DNA of 64,000 nt from Methylophaga sp. (GTDB taxonomy: Bacteria > Pseudomonadota > Gammaproteobacteria > Nitrosococcales > Methylophagaceae), in contig NZSL01000014.1 in NCBI GenBank assembly GCA_002696735.1, forward strand, positions 2,270-66,269. Direction: 5' to 3'. The notes below the pieces were generated by a model. The model searched no databases. It was not told where the DNA came from and saw only the letters and a list, made by a program, of their open reading frames with translations. Below are positions 34,001 through 43,248 of the stretch, piece after piece; the first letter of the stretch is position 1, and each line of letters begins with the position of its first letter. Position numbers and translations under genes: made by a program.

Positions 34001-34209
34001 CAGGCAAAGGCTCAACCAGAAGACCACAGCAAGCCGATGACGAAGTGGTGCAATCAGAATGGGATCGCATATTCGGCAAGCCCATCTGCATCTTAACCAG
34101 CAACAGCACTAAAACAGATAGGCATTACGAAGAAGCTGGATCGGTTGGTGAGGAAATGCAGCTGCATCAGGAGAAGATGGATATCCATAAAGGGGTGTCA
34201 AATGGCTGA
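33997..34209 (+). CDS. conserved phage protein MTGKGSTRRP type, 70 aa
   Basis: Starts MTGKGSTRRPQQADDEVVQS and EWDRIFGKP, a start found in many phage hypothetical proteins of the nin-like region. Rest polar. Function unknown. Confidence 0.7.
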   Translation: MTGKGSTRRPQQADDEVVQSEWDRIFGKPICILTSNSTKTDRHYEEAGSVGEEMQLHQEKMDIHKGVSNG

Positions 34210-34513
34210 GGTATTGATTGATATAAAAGTGATGGACCTATTCACGCCACGGGATTATCAGACCTTAGAGAGTAAGGTTAAGAGGCATGGCGCTCATCAA
34301 CTTTACTTCCAAGGTGAAGGTATTCGGATTGTGCGAGACACACCAGAATCATCCCACATTAAAGAACTGCACATAAAGCGAGTTACATCAAAAACGCTAC
34401 CGCCTTACCTGTTACTGCTAAAGGATATTGAATATGCCATCGAAAACTACAAATCGGATCTCAGAGCGAACAATTACGGCGGTAGCAGACAGAGCGCTAG
34501 AAGAATGGGCTAG
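34202..34513 (+). CDS. hypothetical phage protein, 103 aa
   Basis: ATG at 34202 overlaps the previous stop region. MAEVLIDIKVMDLFTPRDYQ, ESKVKRHGAHQLYFQGEGIR, LPPYLLLLKDIEYAIENYKS. Compact alpha/beta; unknown. Its last 80 bp overlap the next gene in another frame. Confidence 0.6.
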   Translation: MAEVLIDIKVMDLFTPRDYQTLESKVKRHGAHQLYFQGEGIRIVRDTPESSHIKELHIKRVTSKTLPPYLLLLKDIEYAIENYKSDLRANNYGGSRQSARRMG

Positions 34514-35042
34514 AAACGTATTACATGACGGTGACGATTTAGGATATAACCACATAAGCCCGGAGCAAAAGATGGTGATTGGTTATAGCGGATACCAGGA
34601 ACCAATAAGCGGTGAAGAAGAGCTTGTAATGGGTTATATGATATCGCTGTCAAAAGACGAGGAAATGATGCACAAGGTTGGGAAACTGCATTACATAGAG
34701 CGTAACTGGTGGAAGAGTGGAGTGAGGCGTAAAGGCCATTGGCTTAAACCTGAGCGAGGCAGAAATCCACAGCAGAAGCCAACAAGAATGAAGTTGACCA
34801 TGCTGCACTATATTGGACAAAGCGCCTGGATGAATAAACTCAGAGATAGTGGCTTTAAGCATAACCGTGTAGGCCATCGTCCAAATCGACTGGTTCTTGG
34901 TGATGGTGAAACAGTTATCACTGAAAAGCCAAAAAATGAACTATGGCTGGCGTACATAGAGCAGGTTCACGATATAAGCAGGTCGGAGTATTACCGTAAA
35001 TTAAGCACTTTACGTCACCGAGTTTACTATTTACTTAACTAA
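34434..35042 (+). CDS. hypothetical protein at the position of antiterminator Q, 202 aa
   Basis: Last early gene, ending right before a 420-bp non-coding region with a terminator, as lambda Q does. Basic protein: ISERTITAVADRALEEWARN, MVIGYSGYQEPISGEEELVM, MLHYIGQSAWMNKLRDSGFK. I see no known Q family motif, so late-gene regulation is inferred from position only. Start ATG 34434 chosen over TTG 34428. Confidence 0.55.
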   Translation: MPSKTTNRISERTITAVADRALEEWARNVLHDGDDLGYNHISPEQKMVIGYSGYQEPISGEEELVMGYMISLSKDEEMMHKVGKLHYIERNWWKSGVRRKGHWLKPERGRNPQQKPTRMKLTMLHYIGQSAWMNKLRDSGFKHNRVGHRPNRLVLGDGETVITEKPKNELWLAYIEQVHDISRSEYYRKLSTLRHRVYYLLN

Positions 35043-35141
35043 CCCCAATAAAACCCCAAAAACAGCACAGAAAAAGGCACTATAGGCAGGAATAAACATG
35101 GTTTAATAAGCCATACTTCGGTTAAGTAACCGGAAAAAAGA

Positions 35142-35217
35142 TTACATCACAGTACCAATTGAGAAGACAGGTTAATCCAGTCGTTTCTTTGGCGAGACAG
35201 TTGGTACTGTAATGTAA
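35142..35217 (+). repeat. 19-bp inverted repeat in the early/late boundary region
   Basis: TTACATCACAGTACCAATT (35142-35160) faces AGTTGGTACTGTAATGTAA (35199-35217) with one mismatch in the 18 central pairs and a 38-nt loop. In RNA it would make a long stem; in DNA it could bind a dimeric regulator. The rest of 35043-35464 has no ORF of note. Confidence 0.7.
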
Positions 35218-35398
35218 GCAGTATTGCAGGAGAGTTACCAACCGGCGCTTGCTCCCTGCAAAAATATAAAGCGCTAACCTACCAGTAACCCTTAAAAGGC
35301 GCTAATGAGACTAGCCCGTGCGTTTGACTGTATATAAGTGGCTTGGTAGGCGTGGGAAGCCTTTTACTCACTCAATTACCCACAAATAGATACAAACC

Positions 35399-35432
35399 AA
35401 ACCCCAATACAGAAATGTGTCGGGGTTTTTTA
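35399..35432 (+). terminator. intrinsic terminator, tR'-like
   Basis: AAACCCC...GGGGTTTTTT with an inner ACA-GAAA-TGT stem, 30 bp before the holin gene. Placed where lambda has tR', so late expression probably needs antitermination. Confidence 0.85.
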
Positions 35433-35464
35433 TTGCCCAACGTTCGGAGATTCAGGATTAACTA

Positions 35465-35761
35465 ATGACTGGCATAACCCATCACTTGGCTGAGACAGCC
35501 GCCACCGTAGGCGCAAAGACAAACTACGGGGCAAGTGCCGGGTTACTGTTCTTGGGCTGGCTTAGTCCGGAAGAGTGGACAGTCGTAGCTATCCTGGCGG
35601 GTATCTTCTTTGCTGCAGCAGGCTTCTTAACGCAGTCACTTATGACGTGGTACTTCAAAAGCAAAACATTAAAGCTTGAACAGATGCGTATTGAAGCAGA
35701 AATGGCTCGTAACAAAGCAAACAACCATCCATATCCGAATGAAATAGACGACAGGCTCTAA
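35465..35761 (+). CDS. phage holin, class II type
   Basis: 98 aa. Two hydrophobic segments: ASAGLLFLGWLSPEEWT then VVAILAGIFFAAAGFLTQSL, and a charged cytoplasmic tail (MRIEAEMARNKAN). Matches the small holin family with a LSPEEWTxxGILxGI turn. Sits at the head of the late operon, apart from the endolysin. Confidence 0.78.
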   Translation: MTGITHHLAETAATVGAKTNYGASAGLLFLGWLSPEEWTVVAILAGIFFAAAGFLTQSLMTWYFKSKTLKLEQMRIEAEMARNKANNHPYPNEIDDRL

Positions 35762-35786
35762 TACATAACCCTCAAAGGAGGGCAGC

Positions 35787-36098
35787 ATGATCGAATTACT
35801 TTTCGCGGTGGCATTAAGCCAGCAGCAAATTCAAGATCAATGCATTTATCAGGCGGGTGTCGCAAGCCGAGTACAGGAAGTTCGACAAAGCGGCGATGAC
35901 TGGGAAGCCTTCAAAGCCACAACTCAGAAAATATACAAAGATGATGAGGGTTATCACAACCTCCTGGGAATAGCCTATCTGGTCTACCACAAAATACCAG
36001 CAGAGCTTAACCCAGACCAAGTATTCGATCTGATGTTTGATACCTGTAAGGCGGGGCATAAAAAGCCCCGGAAAACAGAGCAAGAATTTAATTTATAA
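35787..36098 (+). CDS. short exported-looking phage protein, 103 aa
   Basis: Brief hydrophobic start (MIELLFAVALSQQQIQDQC) then a soluble domain with two Cys (QCIYQAGVASRVQEVRQSGD, GIAYLVYHKIPAELNPDQVF). Shine-Dalgarno AAGGAGG. Lies between holin and terminase; role unknown, possibly lysis accessory. Confidence 0.6.
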   Translation: MIELLFAVALSQQQIQDQCIYQAGVASRVQEVRQSGDDWEAFKATTQKIYKDDEGYHNLLGIAYLVYHKIPAELNPDQVFDLMFDTCKAGHKKPRKTEQEFNL

Positions 36099-36145
36099 AC
36101 CAGCCTAAAAAGGTCAGTGACCAAACTCAGTGAGGGGCTATACAG

Positions 36146-36613
36146 ATGGCAAGCAAGTATGATAAGGCGGCCTTGTTAGCTGACTTTCATACAGGTTCAT
36201 ATAGCCAGAGAGAGTTAGCCAAAAAATACAGAATTTCATTAGGAACCGTTAACACTGCAACCAAAGGCGTTGAAAAGAAAACTGAACGCCTTGTTCAGAA
36301 AAAAGTTGAAGTAATTCAAGAGAGTGCAGAATTAACGCCCGAAGAACTGAACGCAGTTGAACACTCTGTTCAGTTTAAAATCCAGTTGCTCAGAGACATT
36401 GAAGGATTTACCTCACAAGCAATAGGAAAGGCAAAAGAATTATTAACTGTATCTGACTCAGGTTCAGACTTTAAAGCAGTGGTTGAAGGTGTCGACAGGC
36501 TTAGCGTCATGACTAAGTTAAATGACCGTCACGCCAAACCAACGCAAGTGCAACAGAACACGCAAAACAACGGCGAGAAAACGATCACGCGAGTTTTCCA
36601 TGTCGTTGAGTGA
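36146..36613 (+). CDS. terS: terminase small subunit
   Basis: 155 aa. N-terminal HTH (KAALLADFHTGSYSQRELAK, KYRISLGTVNTATKGVEKK) binds packaging sites; a central helical oligomerisation region and a C-terminal TerL-contact tail follow. Overlaps terL by 14 bp. Confidence 0.82.
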   Translation: MASKYDKAALLADFHTGSYSQRELAKKYRISLGTVNTATKGVEKKTERLVQKKVEVIQESAELTPEELNAVEHSVQFKIQLLRDIEGFTSQAIGKAKELLTVSDSGSDFKAVVEGVDRLSVMTKLNDRHAKPTQVQQNTQNNGEKTITRVFHVVE

Positions 36614-37853
36614 CCGAATAGAGATAACACGGCCTCAAGAGCTACTGATTAACTCAATGCACCCACATCCAGCCATGTTCGGTGGTTTTGGTTCAGGGAA
36701 ATCTGAGGGGTTAATAAAGCGACTTGTTACATTGATGGAGCAAGACCCTGGCATTAGTGTCGGGCATTACTTTCCATCATACAAACTGGCAAAGCGTAGA
36801 GGTTTAAGTGGTGTTCAGGCTTACCTCAAGCAGTTAGGTTATGAGTACACGTTAAACAAATCAGATTTAACGATAACCATACCGGCATTAAATAACGGTA
36901 TTTATTACCTCGACACCTATCACGACCCTGATGCGATTGTTTCGTATGAAATTGCTCATGGTGGCGTAGATGAATTAGACACACTCAAAAAAGACGATGC
37001 AGAACATGCATGGCGAAAAATTACAGAGCGCGTCCGTGAAAAAACAGTTCATGCATGCGGCAATACATTAGCGGTTGCCAGCACGACAGACCAAGGAACC
37101 GGCGGATTCTGTTTTGAGAAATGGGGTTACGGCGAGAATATCGGTGAGGGCTATCACTACATAAAAGCAGGAACGGACAGCAACAAGTTCCTTCCTAAAG
37201 GATATGTAGAGCAAATTCGTAAGAACTACGATCCGATAATGGCAGATGCCTTTATCTATGGTGGCTGGGTTAGCTTCACTAAAAACAAGGTTTATCACTT
37301 CTTCAACCGGAAAACACATCACTCTGATAGAGAAATCAGAGAGGGTGACAGATTACACATCGGACTTGATTTCAACATAGGCGGCACATGTGCAAATGTT
37401 TGGGTGATTGAGGGTAACAAACCAATTGCTGTTGATGAGTTCATTAGTCACGACACACATGATTTTGTAAACAACCTGGAACGTTATAGAGGTCACAACT
37501 TAACGGTTTATCCAGATAGTAGCGGCGGCAATAACAGCACCAACGCATCTGCAACGGATATTGAGATTATTGAAAACGCTGGTTATGCCGTTGACGCGCC
37601 GGATAAAAACCCTTTTGTCCGTGACCGTGTTAATGCCATGAACGCTTTGTTTTCACATAACCGAATTGCAATAAACACCGATAAATGTCCAGAGCTAACA
37701 CATGCACTGGAAACCCAAGGCTACAACGATAAAAACGAACCGGAGAAATTCAACGTTCATCCGGCAATTGACGATCACAATGATGCGGCAGGCTATTTCA
37801 TACACCAACGCTTCCCTTTACAAAGACCATCAGCCGCACCACGAACGGGGTAG
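36600..37853 (+). CDS. terL: terminase large subunit
   Basis: 417 aa packaging motor. Walker A-type FGGFGSGKSEGLI near residue 27, Walker B region IAHGGVDELDTL, coupling motif ASTTDQGTGG, and nuclease Asp in HIGLDFNIGGT with a second acidic site in VYPDSSGG and HPAIDDHNDA. ATG 36600 (MSLSDRIEITRP) is chosen; the frame upstream is within terS. Confidence 0.93.
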   Translation: MSLSDRIEITRPQELLINSMHPHPAMFGGFGSGKSEGLIKRLVTLMEQDPGISVGHYFPSYKLAKRRGLSGVQAYLKQLGYEYTLNKSDLTITIPALNNGIYYLDTYHDPDAIVSYEIAHGGVDELDTLKKDDAEHAWRKITERVREKTVHACGNTLAVASTTDQGTGGFCFEKWGYGENIGEGYHYIKAGTDSNKFLPKGYVEQIRKNYDPIMADAFIYGGWVSFTKNKVYHFFNRKTHHSDREIREGDRLHIGLDFNIGGTCANVWVIEGNKPIAVDEFISHDTHDFVNNLERYRGHNLTVYPDSSGGNNSTNASATDIEIIENAGYAVDAPDKNPFVRDRVNAMNALFSHNRIAINTDKCPELTHALETQGYNDKNEPEKFNVHPAIDDHNDAAGYFIHQRFPLQRPSAAPRTG

Positions 37854-37855
37854 AT

Positions 37856-39028
37856 ATGCCAATCAACATTGATGAATATCTACGCCACGAAACGTATTTA
37901 GCAAGACTGGCATCAGAAAACATTAATGCCATTATGACGCCAGCATTAAGTCGCACATATAGCCGGGTCAGACAGTTAATTGCAGAAGGCAATATCAGAA
38001 CACCCTTACAGCTTAAGCGATTAGTCGAGCAGATTAACAAAGCCATCATTGCAGAATCGGGATGGCCTGAATTAACGGCTGAAATGAGGTCACTGGCCGA
38101 GTATGAAGCTGACTTTCAAGCAGGCTTTATAAGTAATAGCACGGAGCAGTCGCTTTCGGTTCCATCGGTTAAGCAGGTGCGCACATTTGTTGATGCGGCC
38201 ACCATGAGCATAACCAGTGGTGAACGAGTTAATACAGGCGTTTGGACTGATTTTGTTGACGCTAATTTGCAATCACGGTTGAGACAGGTTTTAGGCATTG
38301 TTCGTCGAGGTTACAGCAGGCAGTTGCCCGTAAGTGAAATCATTCGGGATGTCCGTCAATCGGTTAACGGGATTTTATTACGCGAAACCGAAACATTAAC
38401 CAGAACCGGCTACCAGCACTTTGCTAACCAAGCAAGAGCAGCAATGGCAGAGGCTAACCCAAGTGTTGAAATGGATGTGGTGTTCTCTGCCGTATTCGAT
38501 AACCGCACGACATTAGGTTGTAGGGCATTAAACGGTAAGCGTTGGCCTAAAGGCTCACCCAATATCGTTGAAGTGCCTAGACATTTTAATTGCCGTTCTT
38601 CACACCTATATCTGCCATCAGCAGAAAAGCTGGAAGGCACTAGAGCGGCGATAGGCGGGCAACCTGGCACAGATGCTAAAGAAGCCTTTGAAGTGCGTGA
38701 ACAACGCATCAGAGATGCACAGCGCAGACGTGCTAACGAAGAAAGCCCGCCCAAGAATTTAACCAAAGCGTCCAGGGTGAAATACCGAGGACGTAAGGAC
38801 AGCGACATATTCAAAGCAGGGCAAGTCAGAGCGTCCACATCACAAGACAGTTGGATGAGATCGCAACCTGCCTGGTTTCAGGATGACGCACTTGGGCCAA
38901 CTAGAGCCAAGCTATTGCGTAGCGGTGAATACGATTTTAATGACTTTATTGATATGTCTGGACGAAGACTCACGATTAACGAACTAAAGGCAAGAGACAG
39001 TGAAATATTCAAACGGCTTGGGCTTTAG
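37856..39028 (+). CDS. minor head protein, MuF/SPP1 gp7 type
   Basis: 390 aa. The MuF signature is clear: ETLTRTGYQHFANQARAAM, VFSAVFDNRTTLGCRALNGK, VPRHFNCRSSHLYLPS with conserved Cys and His. C-terminal extension rich in Arg/Lys and ending in RLTINELKARDSEIFKRLGL. It precedes the portal gene, whereas portal-then-MuF is more usual. Confidence 0.85.
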   Translation: MPINIDEYLRHETYLARLASENINAIMTPALSRTYSRVRQLIAEGNIRTPLQLKRLVEQINKAIIAESGWPELTAEMRSLAEYEADFQAGFISNSTEQSLSVPSVKQVRTFVDAATMSITSGERVNTGVWTDFVDANLQSRLRQVLGIVRRGYSRQLPVSEIIRDVRQSVNGILLRETETLTRTGYQHFANQARAAMAEANPSVEMDVVFSAVFDNRTTLGCRALNGKRWPKGSPNIVEVPRHFNCRSSHLYLPSAEKLEGTRAAIGGQPGTDAKEAFEVREQRIRDAQRRRANEESPPKNLTKASRVKYRGRKDSDIFKAGQVRASTSQDSWMRSQPAWFQDDALGPTRAKLLRSGEYDFNDFIDMSGRRLTINELKARDSEIFKRLGL

Positions 39029-39031
39029 ATA

Positions 39032-40519
39032 ATGGCAACAACAGAAGCGGCAACCATCAGTGAGGAAGTACATCCTGATTACACCGTGGGTATTAATGAG
39101 CTAACCAAGGTGCGTGATTGCCTGGAAGGTAGCCCAGAGATTAAGCGTAAAGGCTATCGTTACTTACCTCATCCGTCACAGATTGATACCGAATCTAATG
39201 AGCAGAAACTTCGCTACAAGGAATATATTGCCGGTGCTGAGTTTGAGCCCTATCCAGAGCAAACGCGCCGGACACTGCTTGGCAAGATGCGTATTGGTAA
39301 TACAACAGTTGAATTGCCTGATCGCATTAGCTATTTAGAGCAAAACGTCGATGGTGATGGAATGTCACTCAAAGGCGCAGTTGAGTTTGCAGCCAGTAAT
39401 GTGCTTTCAATGAAATGGCATGTGCTGGTTGCTGATTATCAGGGCTTATCTGATGTTGATTTAAACGCCATCAGTATTGCTGACTTAGAGGCTCAAAACC
39501 CACGGTCAAGTATTAAGCAATATACCCGCGAGAATGTCGTTAACTGGCACTTTGACCGAATTAACGGTGCGATGCAGTTACGGTTCATCATGCTGTTAGA
39601 GCGTGGCACAGAGTTTAATCAAGACAGCTTCATGCACCAGAATGTTGAATCATTTTTAGTGCTGGCATTGGATGAAAACGGGGATTATTACCAGCAAAAA
39701 ATAGTTTATGGCACTGACGGAAAGCAAGAGGGCGAACGCTCTTATGTGACGGTTAACGGCTCACCTCTTAAGTGGCTACCCGTTTCGATTGTGGCTGATG
39801 AGGAAATGAGTCACGGCATATTTTCTCGTGGCATGGGGTTTTTGCATCCTATCTGCGATGCAACATTGCACCGCTATCGTGTTTCGGCTGTTTACAAAGA
39901 GACTCAGCGCAGCTTAGTTCCAACCAAATTTACCAAAGGTTGGAAGACGATTGATAAAGACATATTCAAAGAAATTAACGGACGTGACTACCAGGTAACA
40001 GGTGGCTATGGCGTCAATAATTACCCGAACAGCGTTGAAGTGGGAGTGCTATCAGCCGAAGCCAATATGGATGATTTCCATTGGTATTTCACCGAAAGCG
40101 ATAAGCGCATAAGAATGCTTGGCGGCACAAGCGACAAAGCAGGCGCAATGACGGCTACCGAAGCTGAGATTGCAGCAGCAGACCAAAACGCACTACTTGA
40201 AACCGTTGCAGATAATTCCGAGAACTCCTGGAAGCGGGCTATTAGCTACTGCGCCATGTTTGAGGGTGTATGGCAACCAGAAGCCGTTGAAAGCTCACTA
40301 GATCAAATCACACTCGATCTACCACGCGACTTTGCATCACCACGCTTAACGACTGACGAAGTTCGCACGCTTATCGAATTGAAAATGAATGGCGATATAA
40401 GCCAACCAGAACTGCACCGCCAACTTGAAAACGGTGGATGGCTGATTTCGGACGTGGACTCAATGATGCAAGAAATGGAAAACCAAGGGCCGTTAATCGG
40501 CAATAACGACGGTCTGTGA
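39032..40519 (+). CDS. portal protein, DUF4055 type
   Basis: 495 aa. DUF4055 features: YRYLPHPSQIDTESNEQKLR, YKEYIAGAEFEPYPEQTRRT, LLERGTEFNQDSFM, VSAVYKETQRSLVPTKF, MLGGTSDKAGAMTATEAEIA (typical portal C-terminal segment). Forms the dodecameric DNA gate of the head. Confidence 0.9.
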   Translation: MATTEAATISEEVHPDYTVGINELTKVRDCLEGSPEIKRKGYRYLPHPSQIDTESNEQKLRYKEYIAGAEFEPYPEQTRRTLLGKMRIGNTTVELPDRISYLEQNVDGDGMSLKGAVEFAASNVLSMKWHVLVADYQGLSDVDLNAISIADLEAQNPRSSIKQYTRENVVNWHFDRINGAMQLRFIMLLERGTEFNQDSFMHQNVESFLVLALDENGDYYQQKIVYGTDGKQEGERSYVTVNGSPLKWLPVSIVADEEMSHGIFSRGMGFLHPICDATLHRYRVSAVYKETQRSLVPTKFTKGWKTIDKDIFKEINGRDYQVTGGYGVNNYPNSVEVGVLSAEANMDDFHWYFTESDKRIRMLGGTSDKAGAMTATEAEIAAADQNALLETVADNSENSWKRAISYCAMFEGVWQPEAVESSLDQITLDLPRDFASPRLTTDEVRTLIELKMNGDISQPELHRQLENGGWLISDVDSMMQEMENQGPLIGNNDGL

Positions 40520-40546
40520 CCGTTTAACTAAGCAGAGGCAGTGCCA

Positions 40547-41284
40547 ATGTCAGAACTAACAAAAGAACAATTTGAACAAGTGCCGGATTTTCTGAAAGCT
40601 GATTACGAGCAAGTCGGTGATGTGTGGAAGCACGCTGGAATGCTCAAGGTAAAGCAAACCGCAGACAATCTGGATAGCAAGTTAAAAGAAACCAATCAAC
40701 GCCTTTCCGAGTTTGAAAAAACCCAAGCGTCAGCGATAGAAAAAGCGCGTGCTGATGCCCTGGAAGAAGCCCGCAGCAAGGGTGATGTAAAAGCCATTGA
40801 AGAGCGCTATCAACAGCAAATGGCAGACCTTGAAAAGCGGGTACGTCAAGAAGCTTATGATTCGGCGCGCTCAGAGATTAAAGGCGAACAGGCAGAAAAA
40901 GACGCTTCAAGCATTGCCGACAAAATCGGCTTGGCTTTAGGTGTTGATGAAGATGCCGGATATGCAATTGCAGATTTAATCCGCTCACAAATCAAGATTG
41001 ACCCCGATACAGGGAAAGAAATTTATTACGACACAAAAGGCAGTGCCTTAAGTGTTGACCGCAACGGCTACATTGCTGAACTCAAAAAGCAGGCAAGGCT
41101 GAAACGGTTAATAAAAGGCGAACAAACTACTCATGGTAGTGGTAACGCTAATGGTTCACAAAACGGCGGCAGTGCTGTCAATCGTAAATTCAACGAAATG
41201 ACCGGCGCAGAGCTGTCCGCACTTCGAAAAGAAGATCCGGCAGAGTATCAGCGTTTGAAGTCACAACATTATTCAAACAGCTAA
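40547..41284 (+). CDS. capsid scaffold-like protein
   Basis: 245 aa from ATG 40547. Long charged coiled coil (TADNLDSKLKETNQRLSEFE, KTQASAIEKARADALEEARS) followed by a small folded part (DEDAGYAIADLIRSQIKIDP) and a flexible tail. Position between portal and capsid is standard for scaffolds. Not removed by a visible protease. Confidence 0.8.
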   Translation: MSELTKEQFEQVPDFLKADYEQVGDVWKHAGMLKVKQTADNLDSKLKETNQRLSEFEKTQASAIEKARADALEEARSKGDVKAIEERYQQQMADLEKRVRQEAYDSARSEIKGEQAEKDASSIADKIGLALGVDEDAGYAIADLIRSQIKIDPDTGKEIYYDTKGSALSVDRNGYIAELKKQARLKRLIKGEQTTHGSGNANGSQNGGSAVNRKFNEMTGAELSALRKEDPAEYQRLKSQHYSNS

Positions 41285-41297
41285 GAGGAAATAACTA

Positions 41298-42311
41298 ATG
41301 GCTACTGTACAACTCTCCGACATTATTGATGTCACCGTATTTCGCGACCTGCCTGCGGTAAATGGACCTGAAAAAACGGTCTTTTTCCAAAGTGGCGTGG
41401 TTACTCGTAATTCATTACTGGATGAGATCGCATCAGCTCCAGGTAAAACAGCAGAGCTGCCATTCTGGAAAGACTTGGACGGCACTGTTGAGGTTAATTA
41501 CTCAACTGACGATCCATCTGATGTGGCTACCCCACAAAAAGTGGTTCAAGGTGAACAAATTGCCCGCAAAGCGTTTGTTAACCAAGGCTGGTCAAAGTCA
41601 GACCTGGCAAGTGAAATTGCTATGGGTCCAAAAGCAATGGATCACATTCGTTCGCGCACTGACACCTATTTCCAGCGTCAATGGCAGCGCCGTTTGATTG
41701 CATCTGCTAACGGTGTACTGGCTGACAACGTAGCAAATGATTCAGGTGATATGGTCGTTAGTGTCGCCGCTGAAGCAACTGGCTCAGTAACAGCAGATAC
41801 CCGTTTTAACCGTGACGTATTTACAGAAGCGGTTTACACAATGGGTGACGCATCAGCAGCACTTAGCACCATGGCTGTTCACTCTGCCGTTATGGAGCAG
41901 ATGGTTAAAAACGATGACATCGTTTATATGCCAGACAGTCAGGGTAATTTGACCATCCCAACCTACATGGGCTTGCGTGTTGTTGTTGTTGATGACGGCA
42001 TGACCGTTACAGCAGGCACAACCAGTGGCTTTAAATACACTAGCGTTATCTTTGGTGCTGGTGCATTTGGTTATGGTGTTGGCTCTCCCGATGTTCCCGT
42101 TGAAGTTGAGCGTGAAGCGGCTCAAGGTGAAGGCGGTGGTATTGAAACTTTATGGATCCGTAATACTTGGGTATTGCATCCATTTGGCTTTCAAAACACT
42201 GGTACGCCTGCAAGCGTCAGCTTTACTTTGGCTGAATTGGCTGGTGCTGCTCGTTGGGATCGGGTTATTGAACGCAAAAATATCCCAATGGCGTTTTTAA
42301 TCACTAACTAA
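41298..42311 (+). CDS. major capsid protein
   Basis: 337 aa, strong AGAGGAAA site. Starts MATVQLSDIIDVTVFRDLPA; contains LDEIASAPGKTAELPFWKDL, GWSKSDLASEIAMGPKAMDH, FGYGVGSPDVPVEVEREAAQ and WVLHPFGFQNTGTPASVSFT. This is the coat-protein family with HK97 fold seen in P22-tail-like siphophages. Followed by a terminator. Confidence 0.9.
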   Translation: MATVQLSDIIDVTVFRDLPAVNGPEKTVFFQSGVVTRNSLLDEIASAPGKTAELPFWKDLDGTVEVNYSTDDPSDVATPQKVVQGEQIARKAFVNQGWSKSDLASEIAMGPKAMDHIRSRTDTYFQRQWQRRLIASANGVLADNVANDSGDMVVSVAAEATGSVTADTRFNRDVFTEAVYTMGDASAALSTMAVHSAVMEQMVKNDDIVYMPDSQGNLTIPTYMGLRVVVVDDGMTVTAGTTSGFKYTSVIFGAGAFGYGVGSPDVPVEVEREAAQGEGGGIETLWIRNTWVLHPFGFQNTGTPASVSFTLAELAGAARWDRVIERKNIPMAFLITN

Positions 42312-42328
42312 CCATAGGCGTTAATTGA

Positions 42329-42352
42329 AAGCCCGCCATGTGCGGGCTTTTC
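42329..42352 (+). terminator. intrinsic terminator after capsid gene
   Basis: AAGCCCGC-CATG-TGCGGGCTTTTC hairpin. Probably reduces expression of downstream connector genes relative to the capsid. Confidence 0.85.
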
Positions 42353-42368
42353 TTTAGAGGTGAAAATC

Positions 42369-42665
42369 ATGGCTTCAAATAAAGAGCTGACAGCTAAAAT
42401 CAAGTCAATTAAACCTGACGCGGTTACAGATAACTTAAAAAATGCAGAATTAGCGGCATTATTAAAGTCTTTATCGGTGGATGCTGAGAAAAAGGTTACG
42501 GGCGTTCAGGCATACATTAATCAAAAAGAGCTTTCGGATAAGCCTTTAGAGAAAAACAAGGATGGGTTAATTCCAGGATATGCAGTTGATGAAAAATCTT
42601 ATTTGTCATTAAAAAACAAATACCGTGCAGAAAAGAATTTATTAATTCGGGAAGGTAATAAATGA
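42369..42665 (+). CDS. small head-region protein, 98 aa
   Basis: MASNKELTAKIKSIKPDAVT, LKNAELAALLKSLSVDAEKK; a SAP/HeH-like helical start then a short C-terminal segment ending KNLLIREGNK. Start ATG 42369 after AGAGGTG. Probably a capsid-associated protein. Confidence 0.55.
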   Translation: MASNKELTAKIKSIKPDAVTDNLKNAELAALLKSLSVDAEKKVTGVQAYINQKELSDKPLEKNKDGLIPGYAVDEKSYLSLKNKYRAEKNLLIREGNK

Positions 42666-42760
42666 AAGCACAACAGATGAAGTTCGCCCAACCCCAAAGC
42701 GCAGCGGTAAAGGCGTATCTAAGTCAACTGGCACGCAAGCGTCGGAAGGCTAACGCATAA
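42662..42760 (+). CDS. 32-aa basic peptide
   Basis: MKAQQMKFAQPQSAAVKAYL then QLARKRRKANA. ATGA overlap with the gene before and TAATG with the gene after, so both couplings support a real micro-gene. Confidence 0.55.
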   Translation: MKAQQMKFAQPQSAAVKAYLSQLARKRRKANA

Positions 42761-43248
42761 TGTTCACAGTCGAAGACGGCACAGGCTTAGATAACTCAAA
42801 TGCACTAATCAGTGCAGAAGAATTTCAAGCGTTTGCATCAGATAGGGGCGAGGATATATCTGCCTTTGATGAAACTGCACAGCAAGCGGCTATTGTCGTG
42901 GCTTCGGTGAACTACATCGACACGTTTTATACGTTCAAAGGTGATGCATTAGAGGCCGATCAAGCCATGCAGTTACCTACCAATGAAGTGTCGATTAATA
43001 ACAAAATCAAGCTGGCCTGTTATGAGGCCGCACTATTACAGTTAAAAAACAGATTATTTGTCAATCCGACTGAGCTAACCAGTGCTGGCCCGGTTTCAAG
43101 CAAGTCTGATTCGGTTGGTAGTCTATCGACCAGCAGAACCTATGCTGAGGGCTATGAACGCACAAGCACATACCCTACAGTCATGATTGACAGGTTATTG
43201 CAGCCTTACACGCTTGCACAGGGTATGGGAACGGTTAAACGCTGGTGA
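42760..43248 (+). CDS. head-tail connector, DnaT-like family
   Basis: 162 aa. MFTVEDGTGLDNSNALISAE, VASVNYIDTFYTFKGDALEA and IKLACYEAALLQLKNRLF fit the phage adaptor family that databases call putative DnaT-like ssDNA-binding. In this place it is the first head completion protein. Overlaps the next gene by 4 bp. Confidence 0.75.
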   Translation: MFTVEDGTGLDNSNALISAEEFQAFASDRGEDISAFDETAQQAAIVVASVNYIDTFYTFKGDALEADQAMQLPTNEVSINNKIKLACYEAALLQLKNRLFVNPTELTSAGPVSSKSDSVGSLSTSRTYAEGYERTSTYPTVMIDRLLQPYTLAQGMGTVKRW

